From: Sulfuricurvum sp.
GTDB lineage: Bacteria > Campylobacterota > Campylobacteria > Campylobacterales > Sulfurimonadaceae
Direction of reading: 5' to 3'
DNA: 14,135 bases
Assembly: GCA_022729835.1 (NCBI GenBank)
Contig: DZBC01000026.1
Location: 1 to 14,135 of the forward strand
Part shown: positions 7,244 through 13,278 of the stretch, piece by piece
Layout of the letters: the number at the start of each line of letters is the position of its first letter
Numbering within the stretch: position 1 is the stretch's first letter
Position numbers and translations under genes: made by a program
Notes under the pieces: generated by a model
Seen by the model: the letters and a program-made list of their open reading frames with translations, nothing else
Databases searched by the model: none
What the model was told of the DNA's origin: nothing

Positions 7244-9604
7244 TTGCCGATCTATTTGGCCCTGTTTCTCCCTGCACTCCTTTTTGCGTTTGAATTGAGT
7301 GTTCAGACGGGCAAAGAGGAGAACCAAGAGTACTCTGTCTTGCATCTCAAACATAGTGAACCGTTTTTGTGCCAAGCTGAAACAAATCCGCTTCATGAAG
7401 TGACTTCCATTATTTGCGCTTTCAATCAGCGCCCTGCGCACCCCTTTAGAGAGATTGAAAACAGTTTTTTCAAAGTTCATGCCAAGGTGAAGGATAAGAC
7501 TTTTTTTGTCATGATTGAGCCCAAGCAGAAGATTACACTGCGAGCACAACACTTCGATCTAATCAGTGACAACGAATTATTTACAGTTAATGATGATTTT
7601 TCGTCGCATTGGCTCGTAATTGGCTACGAGCATGAAGTACCTCTGATTCAAAATGCTGAAAAGCAACAAAGTGCACTCAATCTCCCGGTCGTATTTCCGA
7701 CACAGCAGCCACTTCCTTATGTTGGTGGACTGGATATGCATGGTCATCCCATACACATGACGCGCGTCAAGGATGTGTCTGATTACTTGGTGATCAAGCA
7801 GGCATATGAAGATCGTGACTACGAAAAGGTGCTCTCTACTATTGATAGTGTGCTTAGCGAATTTCCCAACACTATTTTTAAAAGCGAAATGATGCTTTAC
7901 CGCATTCGTGCTTACCATGATAAAGGAGAGACGGAGCCGGTGATCACTTTGGGGAAGCAGTTTATCCGAGAGTATTCATCAGATCTAAATATTGCTGAAG
8001 TGCTGGCGGACATTGCCGATGCATATTCGAAGATTGCGATGTATACCGACGCCGATTACTTTTTTGATCGTCTATTTGACGAACATCCCCAAAGTGATTT
8101 TGCCCATTTGGGTTTAATCTACAAGGGTGATCAACTCTCAAGTGCTGGCAATGCCAAAAAGGCGATAGGCTTTTTTGAGCGCGCATTGTATGAGGCACAA
8201 TCAAAAAAGATCGCGGCATTGGCTGCTTACAAACTGGCACAGCACAACATAGAGATTGGTAATGCAACCAAAGCAAGCGACTATATTGTCATGATTCTTG
8301 ATGGATATGCCGAGCAGTTCATGCTCGATCAAGCAGCAACGGTGCAGATGGCAGAGCAATTTGCCTCTGCCGGGGAGTTCCAGACGGCGGCACGCTTAAT
8401 AGGGGCATTGCTGGATCGTATGGAGCGTGGTGATGAGGGCTATGAGCGGATGCTCAAAGATAAGGGGTTATGGCTTGCACAAACCGACCAAAAAGAAGAG
8501 GCGCTTGAGAGCTTCAATCGTTATTTAGAGAAGTTTGGTTTCGGTGAGTATGTTGATGAGATCAAGCGACAAAAAGACGCGCTCTTTTTTGAATTAACGG
8601 AGATGAACACATCGGAGCGGCTCAAGGAGTATGACCAGCTCATCGCCAAATACCAACGCGATTCCATTGCGGAGCGAGCCTGCTACGAAAAGGGCAAACT
8701 TTTATCGGAACTGAAAATGCATGATGAGATTTTGAGCATGGAAGAGTCTCTGCTGCTGCTAAACTCTGAACGCTTCGAAGATACCCAGAAAATGGTCGAT
8801 CAGGCGGTTGATGGGCTGATGCATGAGGCGTTGGAGCTGAAAAATTGTGAACGCGTCGTCAGCTTGTCAAAACGTTATGATGTTAATTTGTCGCAAGAGT
8901 GGGACGAAGGGCTTTTTGGCTGCTTCGTTGCGGCCGGAGACTATGAAACTGCAAAGCGTTTGGCGCAACAGCACCTTACATCAGACGACCCAAAGGAGCG
9001 GATGGCATGGCTGGAGCGCTATGTCGATATCGATTTTGCATTGGGTAATTATACGGCGGTAGCAGATGCACTACGAGAGTTGATTGCTTTACATGTAGAG
9101 AAGGACATGCGTGCAGCAGGGTTTTATCGAAAGCTCTTTGACGCATCACAGCGCCTAGGTGATCATGAGGGGATGCTAAGCTCAATACTAGAGATCGAAG
9201 GTATTGTCGGACTTGTCTACAGCGACATTGAGCGTTTCACCCAGATGATGACCCATGCTAAGGAGCAAAAAAACACTGTAATGGTTGAAACATTTGCATC
9301 CAAGGTGGTAACGCTGCAAAAAGAGGCCAAAAGTTATACACAATCTCCATACGTTGAATTTACATTATCACAGGCCCTCGTTGAGCATGAAAAATTCAAT
9401 GAAGCACTGGAGCTACTCAAAGGGCTTGATGAACGCAACATGAGCGCGCAACAGCGCTCCAGACAGCGTTATACTATGGGAACCCTTTACCAAAAAACGG
9501 GTGCGCAAGACGCAGCAAAAGAGGCATACACCATGAGCACAAAAGAAGATACACAAGGCGTCTGGGCCAAGTTGGCCGCCGACGCACTTAAGCTGATGGA
9601 GTAG
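7244..9604 (+). CDS. pflA: Flagellar motor scaffold protein PflA (periplasmic TPR protein)
   Basis: In Campylobacter jejuni, PflA (paralysed flagellum A) is a periplasmic protein that works with PflB in the medial disk of the high-torque flagellar motor and is needed for rotation. This 786-residue protein matches that protein in length (about 788) and in gene position directly after nuoN. Residues 1-16 (LALFLPALLFA core) form a Sec signal peptide. Residues about 17-165 look beta-rich, with two cysteines. From about residue 180 the protein is helical, with many TPR-like repeats, for example DYLVIKQAYEDRDYEKVLST and IGFFERALYEAQSKK. Translation starts at TTG 7244, supported by AAGGAGAG at 7233-7240; no better ATG keeps the signal peptide. 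Assignment rests on architecture and synteny, not on an alignment. Confidence 0.88.
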   Translation: MPIYLALFLPALLFAFELSVQTGKEENQEYSVLHLKHSEPFLCQAETNPLHEVTSIICAFNQRPAHPFREIENSFFKVHAKVKDKTFFVMIEPKQKITLRAQHFDLISDNELFTVNDDFSSHWLVIGYEHEVPLIQNAEKQQSALNLPVVFPTQQPLPYVGGLDMHGHPIHMTRVKDVSDYLVIKQAYEDRDYEKVLSTIDSVLSEFPNTIFKSEMMLYRIRAYHDKGETEPVITLGKQFIREYSSDLNIAEVLADIADAYSKIAMYTDADYFFDRLFDEHPQSDFAHLGLIYKGDQLSSAGNAKKAIGFFERALYEAQSKKIAALAAYKLAQHNIEIGNATKASDYIVMILDGYAEQFMLDQAATVQMAEQFASAGEFQTAARLIGALLDRMERGDEGYERMLKDKGLWLAQTDQKEEALESFNRYLEKFGFGEYVDEIKRQKDALFFELTEMNTSERLKEYDQLIAKYQRDSIAERACYEKGKLLSELKMHDEILSMEESLLLLNSERFEDTQKMVDQAVDGLMHEALELKNCERVVSLSKRYDVNLSQEWDEGLFGCFVAAGDYETAKRLAQQHLTSDDPKERMAWLERYVDIDFALGNYTAVADALRELIALHVEKDMRAAGFYRKLFDASQRLGDHEGMLSSILEIEGIVGLVYSDIERFTQMMTHAKEQKNTVMVETFASKVVTLQKEAKSYTQSPYVEFTLSQALVEHEKFNEALELLKGLDERNMSAQQRSRQRYTMGTLYQKTGAQDAAKEAYTMSTKEDTQGVWAKLAADALKLME
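9090..9097. repeat. TACATGTA palindrome, copy 3 (in pflA)
   Basis: Perfect palindrome inside pflA, in the His-Val codon phase (LIALHVEKD), as in copy 1. The flanks give TTACATGTAG. Confidence 0.5.
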
Positions 9605-9608
9605 ATTG

Positions 9609-10001
9609 CTAGGCCAACTGTTTATTGAGTGCGTTGAGATCACCCAAAACATTGATTGAACTGATCTTTCCGTGTTTGCAGAGAAAGAATGAAGCGCCCG
9701 AATAGCAGATTCTGCGACCTGAGGGGGCGTATTCGAAGAGTTGCCCTTCGTGGGTGCCAGTGTAGGTGACGTAAGCTGCCGCCATAGGCTCTTCGACTAC
9801 CATGATTTCAATGGCGTGGTAGAGATTGGGAAAGGCGATAGTCAGCAACCCAGCATACTCTTTAAACCCTTGAATGCCGTTGGCTGTTATATCCAATGAT
9901 CCTCGAAAGCGGATATCGGGGTCAAGAAGGCGATCAGCATCGCTGAAGTCTTTGCTGTTCCACATGTCGTAATAGGAACGGATTAGCTCTTTGGTGTTCA
10001 T
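9609..10001 (-). CDS. SnoaL-like (NTF2-fold) protein, ester cyclase-type
   Basis: A 130-residue protein of the SnoaL-like branch of the NTF2 superfamily: small alpha+beta cone-shaped proteins that include polyketide cyclases and many enzymes of unknown substrate. Visible family features are the N-terminal helix (MNTKELIRSYYDMWNSKDF), the GIQGFKEYAGLLTIAFPNLY segment, YTGTHEG, APSGRRICYSGASFF and a final GKISSINVLGDLNALNKQL strand and helix. There is no signal peptide, so it is expected to be cytoplasmic. I chose ATG 10001 because GAGG, overlapping the upstream stop, gives it a ribosome binding site; GTG 10010, which overlaps the same stop as GTGA, is the alternative. The gene is probably cotranscribed and translationally coupled with the acidic protein upstream. 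It is convergent with pflA, with only 4 nt between the stop codons. Substrate unknown. Confidence 0.82.
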   Translation of the reverse strand: MNTKELIRSYYDMWNSKDFSDADRLLDPDIRFRGSLDITANGIQGFKEYAGLLTIAFPNLYHAIEIMVVEEPMAAAYVTYTGTHEGQLFEYAPSGRRICYSGASFFLCKHGKISSINVLGDLNALNKQLA

Positions 10002-10006
10002 AGTCC

Positions 10007-10255
10007 TCACTCTTTATAGTGTTGTTTGTGTGGGAATTTTTGGACGCTAACGTAGCCCTCCTCTTCCCAGTCATCATACTCATCGTCACTTTCGTAGTCT
10101 ACAGTGAAGATCTTATTGCAACCACGCTTGAGCAGTTCATCGTCAATCAATTCAACATCAAGATGATCAGGGTCACAGAGATTGACAATCTCGGTAATTA
10201 CAGCAGAATCAACGCCGGCGAGCTCCATTTCCAATATAACATCAGAAATTTTCAT
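10007..10255 (-). CDS. Small acidic hypothetical protein (82 aa)
   Basis: I do not recognise a named family. The protein is strikingly acidic, with 23 Asp/Glu in 82 residues, concentrated in ESDDEYDDWEEEGY near the C-terminus, followed by a short basic end (KFPHKQHYKE). The N-terminal half looks helical (MKISDVILEMELAGVDSAVI), then LIDDELLKRGCNKIFTVDY. Two Cys are spaced far apart. There is no signal peptide or membrane segment, so it is probably cytoplasmic. ATG 10255 is chosen over the longer frame from 10333 because AGAGGAAG lies just upstream and the extra 26 residues look non-coding. It ends 5 nt before the SnoaL-like gene. Possible roles (nucleic-acid mimic, metal or partner binding) are guesses. 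Confidence 0.75.
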   Translation of the reverse strand: MKISDVILEMELAGVDSAVITEIVNLCDPDHLDVELIDDELLKRGCNKIFTVDYESDDEYDDWEEEGYVSVQKFPHKQHYKE

Positions 10256-10282
10256 TACTTCCTCTAAGAAATTAAAAATACA

Positions 10283-10299
10283 TGTGTTCACCAAACACA
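10283..10299 (-). other. weak hairpin plus T-run in the leader of the acidic protein gene
   Basis: TGTGTT pairs with AACACA around a 5-nt loop. On the minus strand the stem is followed within a few bases by TATTTTTAATTT, which resembles a weak intrinsic terminator about 28 nt before the start codon. The stem is AT-rich and short, so attenuation is possible but poorly supported. Confidence 0.2.
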
Positions 10300-10363
10300 G
10301 TTTGACCGCAAAGAATGCCAAGGCTTCCTGCACTACAGATTTTGTACCTCATTTGGGTGGAAA

Positions 10364-10369
10364 ATTATA
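10364..10369 (-). promoter_or_regulatory. candidate promoter (-10 TATAAT) of the acidic protein/SnoaL pair
   Basis: A perfect TATAAT on the minus strand lies in the 132-nt gap between the oxygenase and the acidic protein gene. The upstream DNA is T/A-rich (GATTTTTGAAAAAAACG), without a clear TTGACA, which fits the Campylobacterota habit of weak -35 elements. The predicted leader is about 100 nt. The gap holds no other recognisable element besides the hairpin at 10283-10299. Confidence 0.45.
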
Positions 10370-10387
10370 CTTCGTTTTTTTCAAAAA

Positions 10388-11137
10388 TCATGTGGTGTGC
10401 GCGTTATGCCACTGCACTAAGCTCAGACGGTATCCAGCGCGAACAGGAAGCACTTCATGTGAAAATATGGGGTTCGAGGGGAAAGCTATCAAGTCTCCTG
10501 CTTCGGGACGCAATTGGAGCATTTGCGCATCTACGTTGAATAGATAGTTAAAACAGAGCTCACCACCGCTGTATTGGGTCATATCCTTAGGATCGTCGGT
10601 GTAGGAAGAGGCAAAAAGAACCGTGGTAATTTTGCGGTTTGGGGCAATTCGCTTAAATCCGACGCATCGACCGTCGTGACCGATCAGTTCACTCGAATCA
10701 TCCGCGTGCTTCACATAGTAATCACCCGCATAATAACCCAGCGCCTGTACATTCGTGGCGGTGGTGAGCGCCACGCCGAAAAAACGTTCTATGGTGTCTT
10801 GGTAGTGGCTAAACCGCTCGACATAGTGCTTAAGCAGGAGAGGCGAGAGCTCATGGATCGTGGTTTTGCGGATAGAGGTGACAACATCGCTTTGGATGAA
10901 GCCTTGTTTGGCGGTGCGCACTTGTGCTAATGTGTTTTGGTCTGACTGATAGGTATGACGAGCGAGTGAAGAGGCATGATCTGGCGATAAAAATCCCTTG
11001 ATCAGTAGATAGGGAAGGTCGTGATAGGGGTGCGCGATCAAACGGCACTCCAGAGGTAGTGAGGCGATAAAATCATCGCAGTAAACATAGTTGCTGATCT
11101 GTTGCAAGGGTAAGATTCCTCTTTGGGACTGCGGCAT
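10388..11137 (-). CDS. 2-oxoglutarate/Fe(II)-dependent oxygenase, prolyl-4-hydroxylase-like
   Basis: A double-stranded beta-helix dioxygenase that would couple decarboxylation of 2-oxoglutarate to hydroxylation of an unknown substrate. Numbering from ATG 11137 (249 residues), the iron triad is His144-x-Asp146 (YVKHADD) and His227 (FSHEVLP), and Arg237 (GYRLSL) is placed to bind 2-oxoglutarate. Further P4H features are GYYAGDYYVKH and YSGGEL. There is no signal peptide, so it is probably cytoplasmic. The start is uncertain: ATG 11212 and GTG 11269 extend it upstream through AT-rich DNA that also holds divergent promoter elements; TTG 11107 has AGAGGA about 9 nt ahead of it. ATG 11137 is a compromise. 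Bacterial relatives act on peptides, proteins or small molecules; no substrate can be named. Confidence 0.8.
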   Translation of the reverse strand: MPQSQRGILPLQQISNYVYCDDFIASLPLECRLIAHPYHDLPYLLIKGFLSPDHASSLARHTYQSDQNTLAQVRTAKQGFIQSDVVTSIRKTTIHELSPLLLKHYVERFSHYQDTIERFFGVALTTATNVQALGYYAGDYYVKHADDSSELIGHDGRCVGFKRIAPNRKITTVLFASSYTDDPKDMTQYSGGELCFNYLFNVDAQMLQLRPEAGDLIAFPSNPIFSHEVLPVRAGYRLSLVQWHNAHTT

Positions 11138-11151
11138 TTGGGTTGTTTTTA

Positions 11152-11180
11152 GCGACAAAAACTTAGGCCGAGAGTATAAT
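11152..11180 (+). promoter_or_regulatory. promoter of the six-cysteine protein gene
   Basis: GCGACA (4 of 6 matches to TTGACA) at 11152-11157, a 17-bp spacer and a perfect TATAAT at 11175-11180. The predicted start is near 11187, giving a leader of about 50 nt with the GAGGGAGAGGG ribosome binding site. Confidence 0.6.
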
Positions 11181-11202
11181 TTCGCTACCAATCTTAACAC
11201 AA
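11173..11202 (-). promoter_or_regulatory. candidate divergent promoter of the 2OG oxygenase
   Basis: On the minus strand, TTGTGT (11202-11197), an 18-bp spacer and TATACT (11178-11173). The -10 hexamer overlaps the TATAAT of the opposite promoter, so the two could exclude each other. If used, transcription starts near 11166, which favours the ATG 11137 or TTG 11107 start of the oxygenase. Confidence 0.35.
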
Positions 11203-11237
11203 ATGGTCGCATCTGAAATAAAATGAGGGAGAGGGAT

Positions 11238-11453
11238 ATGAAAATTAGAGTTTGGGCTGTATTGCTCACAGGACTTGCGTTGCTGTCATTGCATGCGCAA
11301 GAGATAGATAAGGCGGCGCAGTGCGATGCGGCGTACGCAGCATGTCTGACGCAGTGTGATACTTCAAAAAATCTGAGCGGAGCTTGTTATGAATCATGCG
11401 ACAAGACGTACGAAGCGTGCCTACAAGGTGCACAGCAACTGCCGGGGTCTTAA
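11238..11453 (+). CDS. Secreted mini-protein with mirror-symmetric six-cysteine motif
   Basis: A 71-residue protein with a clear Sec signal peptide (residues 1-20, core VWAVLLTGLALLSLHA, likely cleavage LHA|QE) and a mature part of about 51 residues. The six cysteines, Cys29, 36, 40, 50, 54 and 61, have spacing 6-3-9-3-6, a palindromic pattern. An antiparallel helical hairpin with bonds 29-61, 36-54 and 40-50 would satisfy it. This recalls, without implying homology, the paired CX3C helix hairpins of mitochondrial small Tim proteins. Start ATG 11238 follows GAGGGAGAGGG; the ATG at 11223 upstream lies before that ribosome binding site. The stop overlaps the miaA stop. Expected in the oxidising periplasm; function unknown. 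I recognise no named family. Confidence 0.78.
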   Translation: MKIRVWAVLLTGLALLSLHAQEIDKAAQCDAAYAACLTQCDTSKNLSGACYESCDKTYEACLQGAQQLPGS

Positions 11454-12349
11454 TCGTCCAGCAGTTTCCGCCGCGCTGCCTCATAAAGAGGTGCTTGGGG
11501 CGCTTTGAGTGTTAACGTAAATTGGTGGGCGTTGAAGGTTTGTTGCCGTTTTGCCAGTTGGGAGGTGTGGGTGATGATTGAGCGTATCGTCTCTTCTTTA
11601 CATGTAAGACCGTCTAGATAAGCGAACACCTCTAGGATGCCGATAGCGTGCATGCTGTTGGGTGCTCTGCCGTAGCGCTGCTCAAGGGCACACACTTCAT
11701 CGATTAGTCCTGAGGCAAACATCATACGTGTGCGCTCGGCGATACGCTCCCTGAGGTTTTCCCGCGCTACATGTAAGTCAAAAACACTGAGATGTTCTAT
11801 GGATGGTTGAGGCGGATGCAGCGCGAACCAGCGGCTGGGTATCATGCCGGTTTGCAGATAGAGATGTAACATCTTCTCGATGCGGTAGCGGTCGTTGGGA
11901 TCGATGCGGCGCATATATTCAGGATCCATTTGGTTGAGTAGGGCGTGACACGCTTGCAGATCATGCAACATCTCTTTTGCACGATTAAGCGTTGATGCAT
12001 CTATATCAGGCATAGCCGAGAGACCGCTAAGAAGGCTTTTGAGGTAAAAACTACTGCCACCAACAAGAATAATATTTCGATTGTTTCGGCGCGCTTCTTC
12101 TGCGCAGAGCTGATAGTGCCGTATCAGCGCGGCGACATTAAACGGCTCATCGGGATTGAGCAGGTCAATTCCGTAATGAGGAATACCGTTTTGCTCTTTT
12201 AGTGTTGGTTTTGCTGAGGCGATATCGATTTCACGGTAGATACTTAATGAGTCGATGGAGAAGATAACAGCATTACATGTAAGCGCCAATTCAACAGCTA
12301 GGGCGCTCTTACCCGATGCGGTAGGCCCGATGATAGCGATTTGATTCAT
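11450..12349 (-). CDS. miaA: tRNA dimethylallyltransferase MiaA
   Basis: Transfers the dimethylallyl group to N6 of A37 in tRNAs reading UNN codons, improving decoding accuracy; MiaB usually completes the modification. 299 residues from ATG 12349, about the usual length. Visible: P-loop GPTASGKS (residues 8-15), catalytic-type Asp33 in SIDSLSIYREIDIASAKPT, the YGIDLLNPDEPFNVA segment, VGGSSFYLKSLLSGLS, and DPNDRYRIEKMLHLYLQTG. The C-terminal motif reads AKRQQTFNAHQF, with Phe where many homologues have Trp (AKRQxTWFR). There is no Shine-Dalgarno sequence before ATG 12349, and a TATAAT lies 6 nt ahead of it, so a leaderless mRNA is possible. TTG 12364 would lie inside the -10 region and is unlikely. 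It carries three TACATGTA copies. Confidence 0.95.
   Translation of the reverse strand: MNQIAIIGPTASGKSALAVELALTCNAVIFSIDSLSIYREIDIASAKPTLKEQNGIPHYGIDLLNPDEPFNVAALIRHYQLCAEEARRNNRNIILVGGSSFYLKSLLSGLSAMPDIDASTLNRAKEMLHDLQACHALLNQMDPEYMRRIDPNDRYRIEKMLHLYLQTGMIPSRWFALHPPQPSIEHLSVFDLHVARENLRERIAERTRMMFASGLIDEVCALEQRYGRAPNSMHAIGILEVFAYLDGLTCKEETIRSIITHTSQLAKRQQTFNAHQFTLTLKAPQAPLYEAARRKLLDD
11599..11606. repeat. TACATGTA palindrome, copy 4 (in miaA)
   Basis: Flanks extend it to TTACATGTAA (11598-11607). In miaA it is read as the Thr-Cys codons ACA TGT, a different phase from copies 1, 3 and 5. Confidence 0.5.
11768..11775. repeat. TACATGTA palindrome, copy 5 (in miaA)
   Basis: Read in miaA as the His-Val codons (DLHVAR). 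Flanks give CTACATGTAA on the plus strand. Confidence 0.5.
12274..12281. repeat. TACATGTA palindrome, copy 6 (in miaA)
   Basis: Flanks extend it to TTACATGTAA (12273-12282). Read in miaA as Thr-Cys (ALTCNA), the same phase as copy 4. Confidence 0.5.
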
Positions 12350-12355
12350 GAGCGC

Positions 12356-12361
12356 ATTATA
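12356..12361 (-). promoter_or_regulatory. candidate miaA promoter (-10 TATAAT), possibly giving a leaderless mRNA
   Basis: A perfect TATAAT on the minus strand ends 6 nt before the A of the miaA ATG at 12349, about where transcription would begin. The -35 position (CATAAA) is poor. It is back to back with the promoter of the next operon. Confidence 0.45.
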
Positions 12362-12382
12362 CAAAAGGCACTGGCGGGTTTA

Positions 12383-12391
12383 TGCTAGAAT
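12383..12391 (+). promoter_or_regulatory. extended -10 promoter of the mqnP operon
   Basis: TGCTAGAAT is an extended -10 (TGn plus TAGAAT, five of six matches). There is no clear -35, as expected for extended -10 promoters. The predicted start is near 12398, leaving a leader of about 20 nt that contains TGAGGA (12407-12412). Confidence 0.5.
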
Positions 12392-12417
12392 AACGTCAAT
12401 TTGTTTTGAGGATACCC

Positions 12418-13278
12418 GTGAAAGAGATCGTCTTGTTGCTTCGGCGTTTTAATGAGCTTGTCATGTTTCAGCATACGGTTTTTTCCCTGCCTTTTATCTT
12501 TATCGCCATGGTGGTGGCAGCGGATGGATGGTTTGGATGGAAACTGTTGTTGCTGGGCTTGCTCGCAGCAGTGAGTGCGCGCAACTTTGCGATGGGCTTG
12601 AATCGTTACGCCGACCGTGACATTGACGCAAAAAATCCGAGAACGCAGAGCCGTCCAAGCGTTGATGGGAGATTAAATACCAATAACATTCTTTTGTTTA
12701 CGGCGGCCAATGCGCTACTTTTTATGGTCACAGCCTATTTCGTCAATGCTCTGGCTTTTTGGCTTAGCATACCGATTTTAGCGGTTTTGGGAGGCTACTC
12801 TTATGTTAAGCGTTTTAGCGAATCGGCACATCTTATTTTGGGCCTGTCACTTGGGTTGGCCCCTATTGCGGGCGTGGTTGCCGTCGATGCTGCCATTTCG
12901 ATGTGGTCGGTATTGTTGGCAATGGGGGTGCTTTTTTGGGTGGCGGGATTCGATCTGCTCTACTCGCTGCAAGATATCGCTTTTGATCGCGCTGAAGGAC
13001 TCTATTCGATTCCATCGCAATACGGAGCAGAGGCTACACTCTTTATCGCGGCGCTGTTTCATGTGTTGGCAGTCATCTTCTGGACGTTCTTTGTTTGGGA
13101 AGCTGCATTGGGGGCTTGTGCATGGCTGGCCGTCGGCGGATCGGCCATGATGTTATTGTATGAGCACTATTTGGTACGGCGTGATTTTACGCAGATTGAT
13201 CGTGCTTTTTTTACCGTGAACGGCTATTTGGGCGTTATTTTTTTGGTACTGATTATCGTAGATAGAGGCTTGATATGA
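12418..13278 (+). CDS. mqnP: UbiA-family polyprenyltransferase, MqnP-type (menaquinone synthesis)
   Basis: Integral membrane prenyltransferase that attaches a polyprenyl chain to an aromatic acceptor. Campylobacterota generally make menaquinone by the futalosine route, where MqnP fills this role; the same family includes UbiA of ubiquinone synthesis. 286 residues with about eight hydrophobic helices. The two Asp-rich Mg-pyrophosphate motifs are present: NRYADRDID (Asn62, Asp66, Asp70) followed by the NPRTQSRP loop, and YSLQDIAFD (Asp186, Asp190). Start GTG 12418 is chosen because TGAGGA lies 5 nt ahead; the TTG at 12406 would be upstream of and within that site. The stop overlaps the next start (ATGA). 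The family is certain; MqnP versus UbiA is inferred from the lineage. Confidence 0.88.
   Translation: MKEIVLLLRRFNELVMFQHTVFSLPFIFIAMVVAADGWFGWKLLLLGLLAAVSARNFAMGLNRYADRDIDAKNPRTQSRPSVDGRLNTNNILLFTAANALLFMVTAYFVNALAFWLSIPILAVLGGYSYVKRFSESAHLILGLSLGLAPIAGVVAVDAAISMWSVLLAMGVLFWVAGFDLLYSLQDIAFDRAEGLYSIPSQYGAEATLFIAALFHVLAVIFWTFFVWEAALGACAWLAVGGSAMMLLYEHYLVRRDFTQIDRAFFTVNGYLGVIFLVLIIVDRGLI

Noticed and set aside
7133..7552. 139-codon minus-strand frame across the nuoN-pflA junction
   Set aside because: Opposes two genes with strong family evidence, and its protein has no recognisable domain.
9590..9625. Bidirectional terminator between convergent pflA and the SnoaL-like gene
   Set aside because: Only 4 nt separate the stop codons and I see no GC-rich stem followed by a T-run there.
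9962..10286. Further ACATGT hexamers (9962, 10280, also 3226 and 7050) as extra copies of the palindrome
   Set aside because: They lack the full TACATGTA, and the hexamer alone is only mildly above chance, so I did not count them.
10256..10333. Longer start for the acidic protein (adds 26 residues)
   Set aside because: The ATG at 10255 has a strong AGAGGAAG ahead of it, and the extension covers AT-rich leader with a hairpin.
10182..10547. 121-codon plus-strand frame over the acidic protein gene, gap and oxygenase end
   Set aside because: Antisense to two better-supported genes, no ribosome binding site, and composition unlike a real protein.
11450..11453. Overlapping stop codons of the six-cysteine gene and miaA as a frameshift or fusion sign
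   Set aside because: The genes are on opposite strands and each is intact; this is ordinary tight convergent packing.
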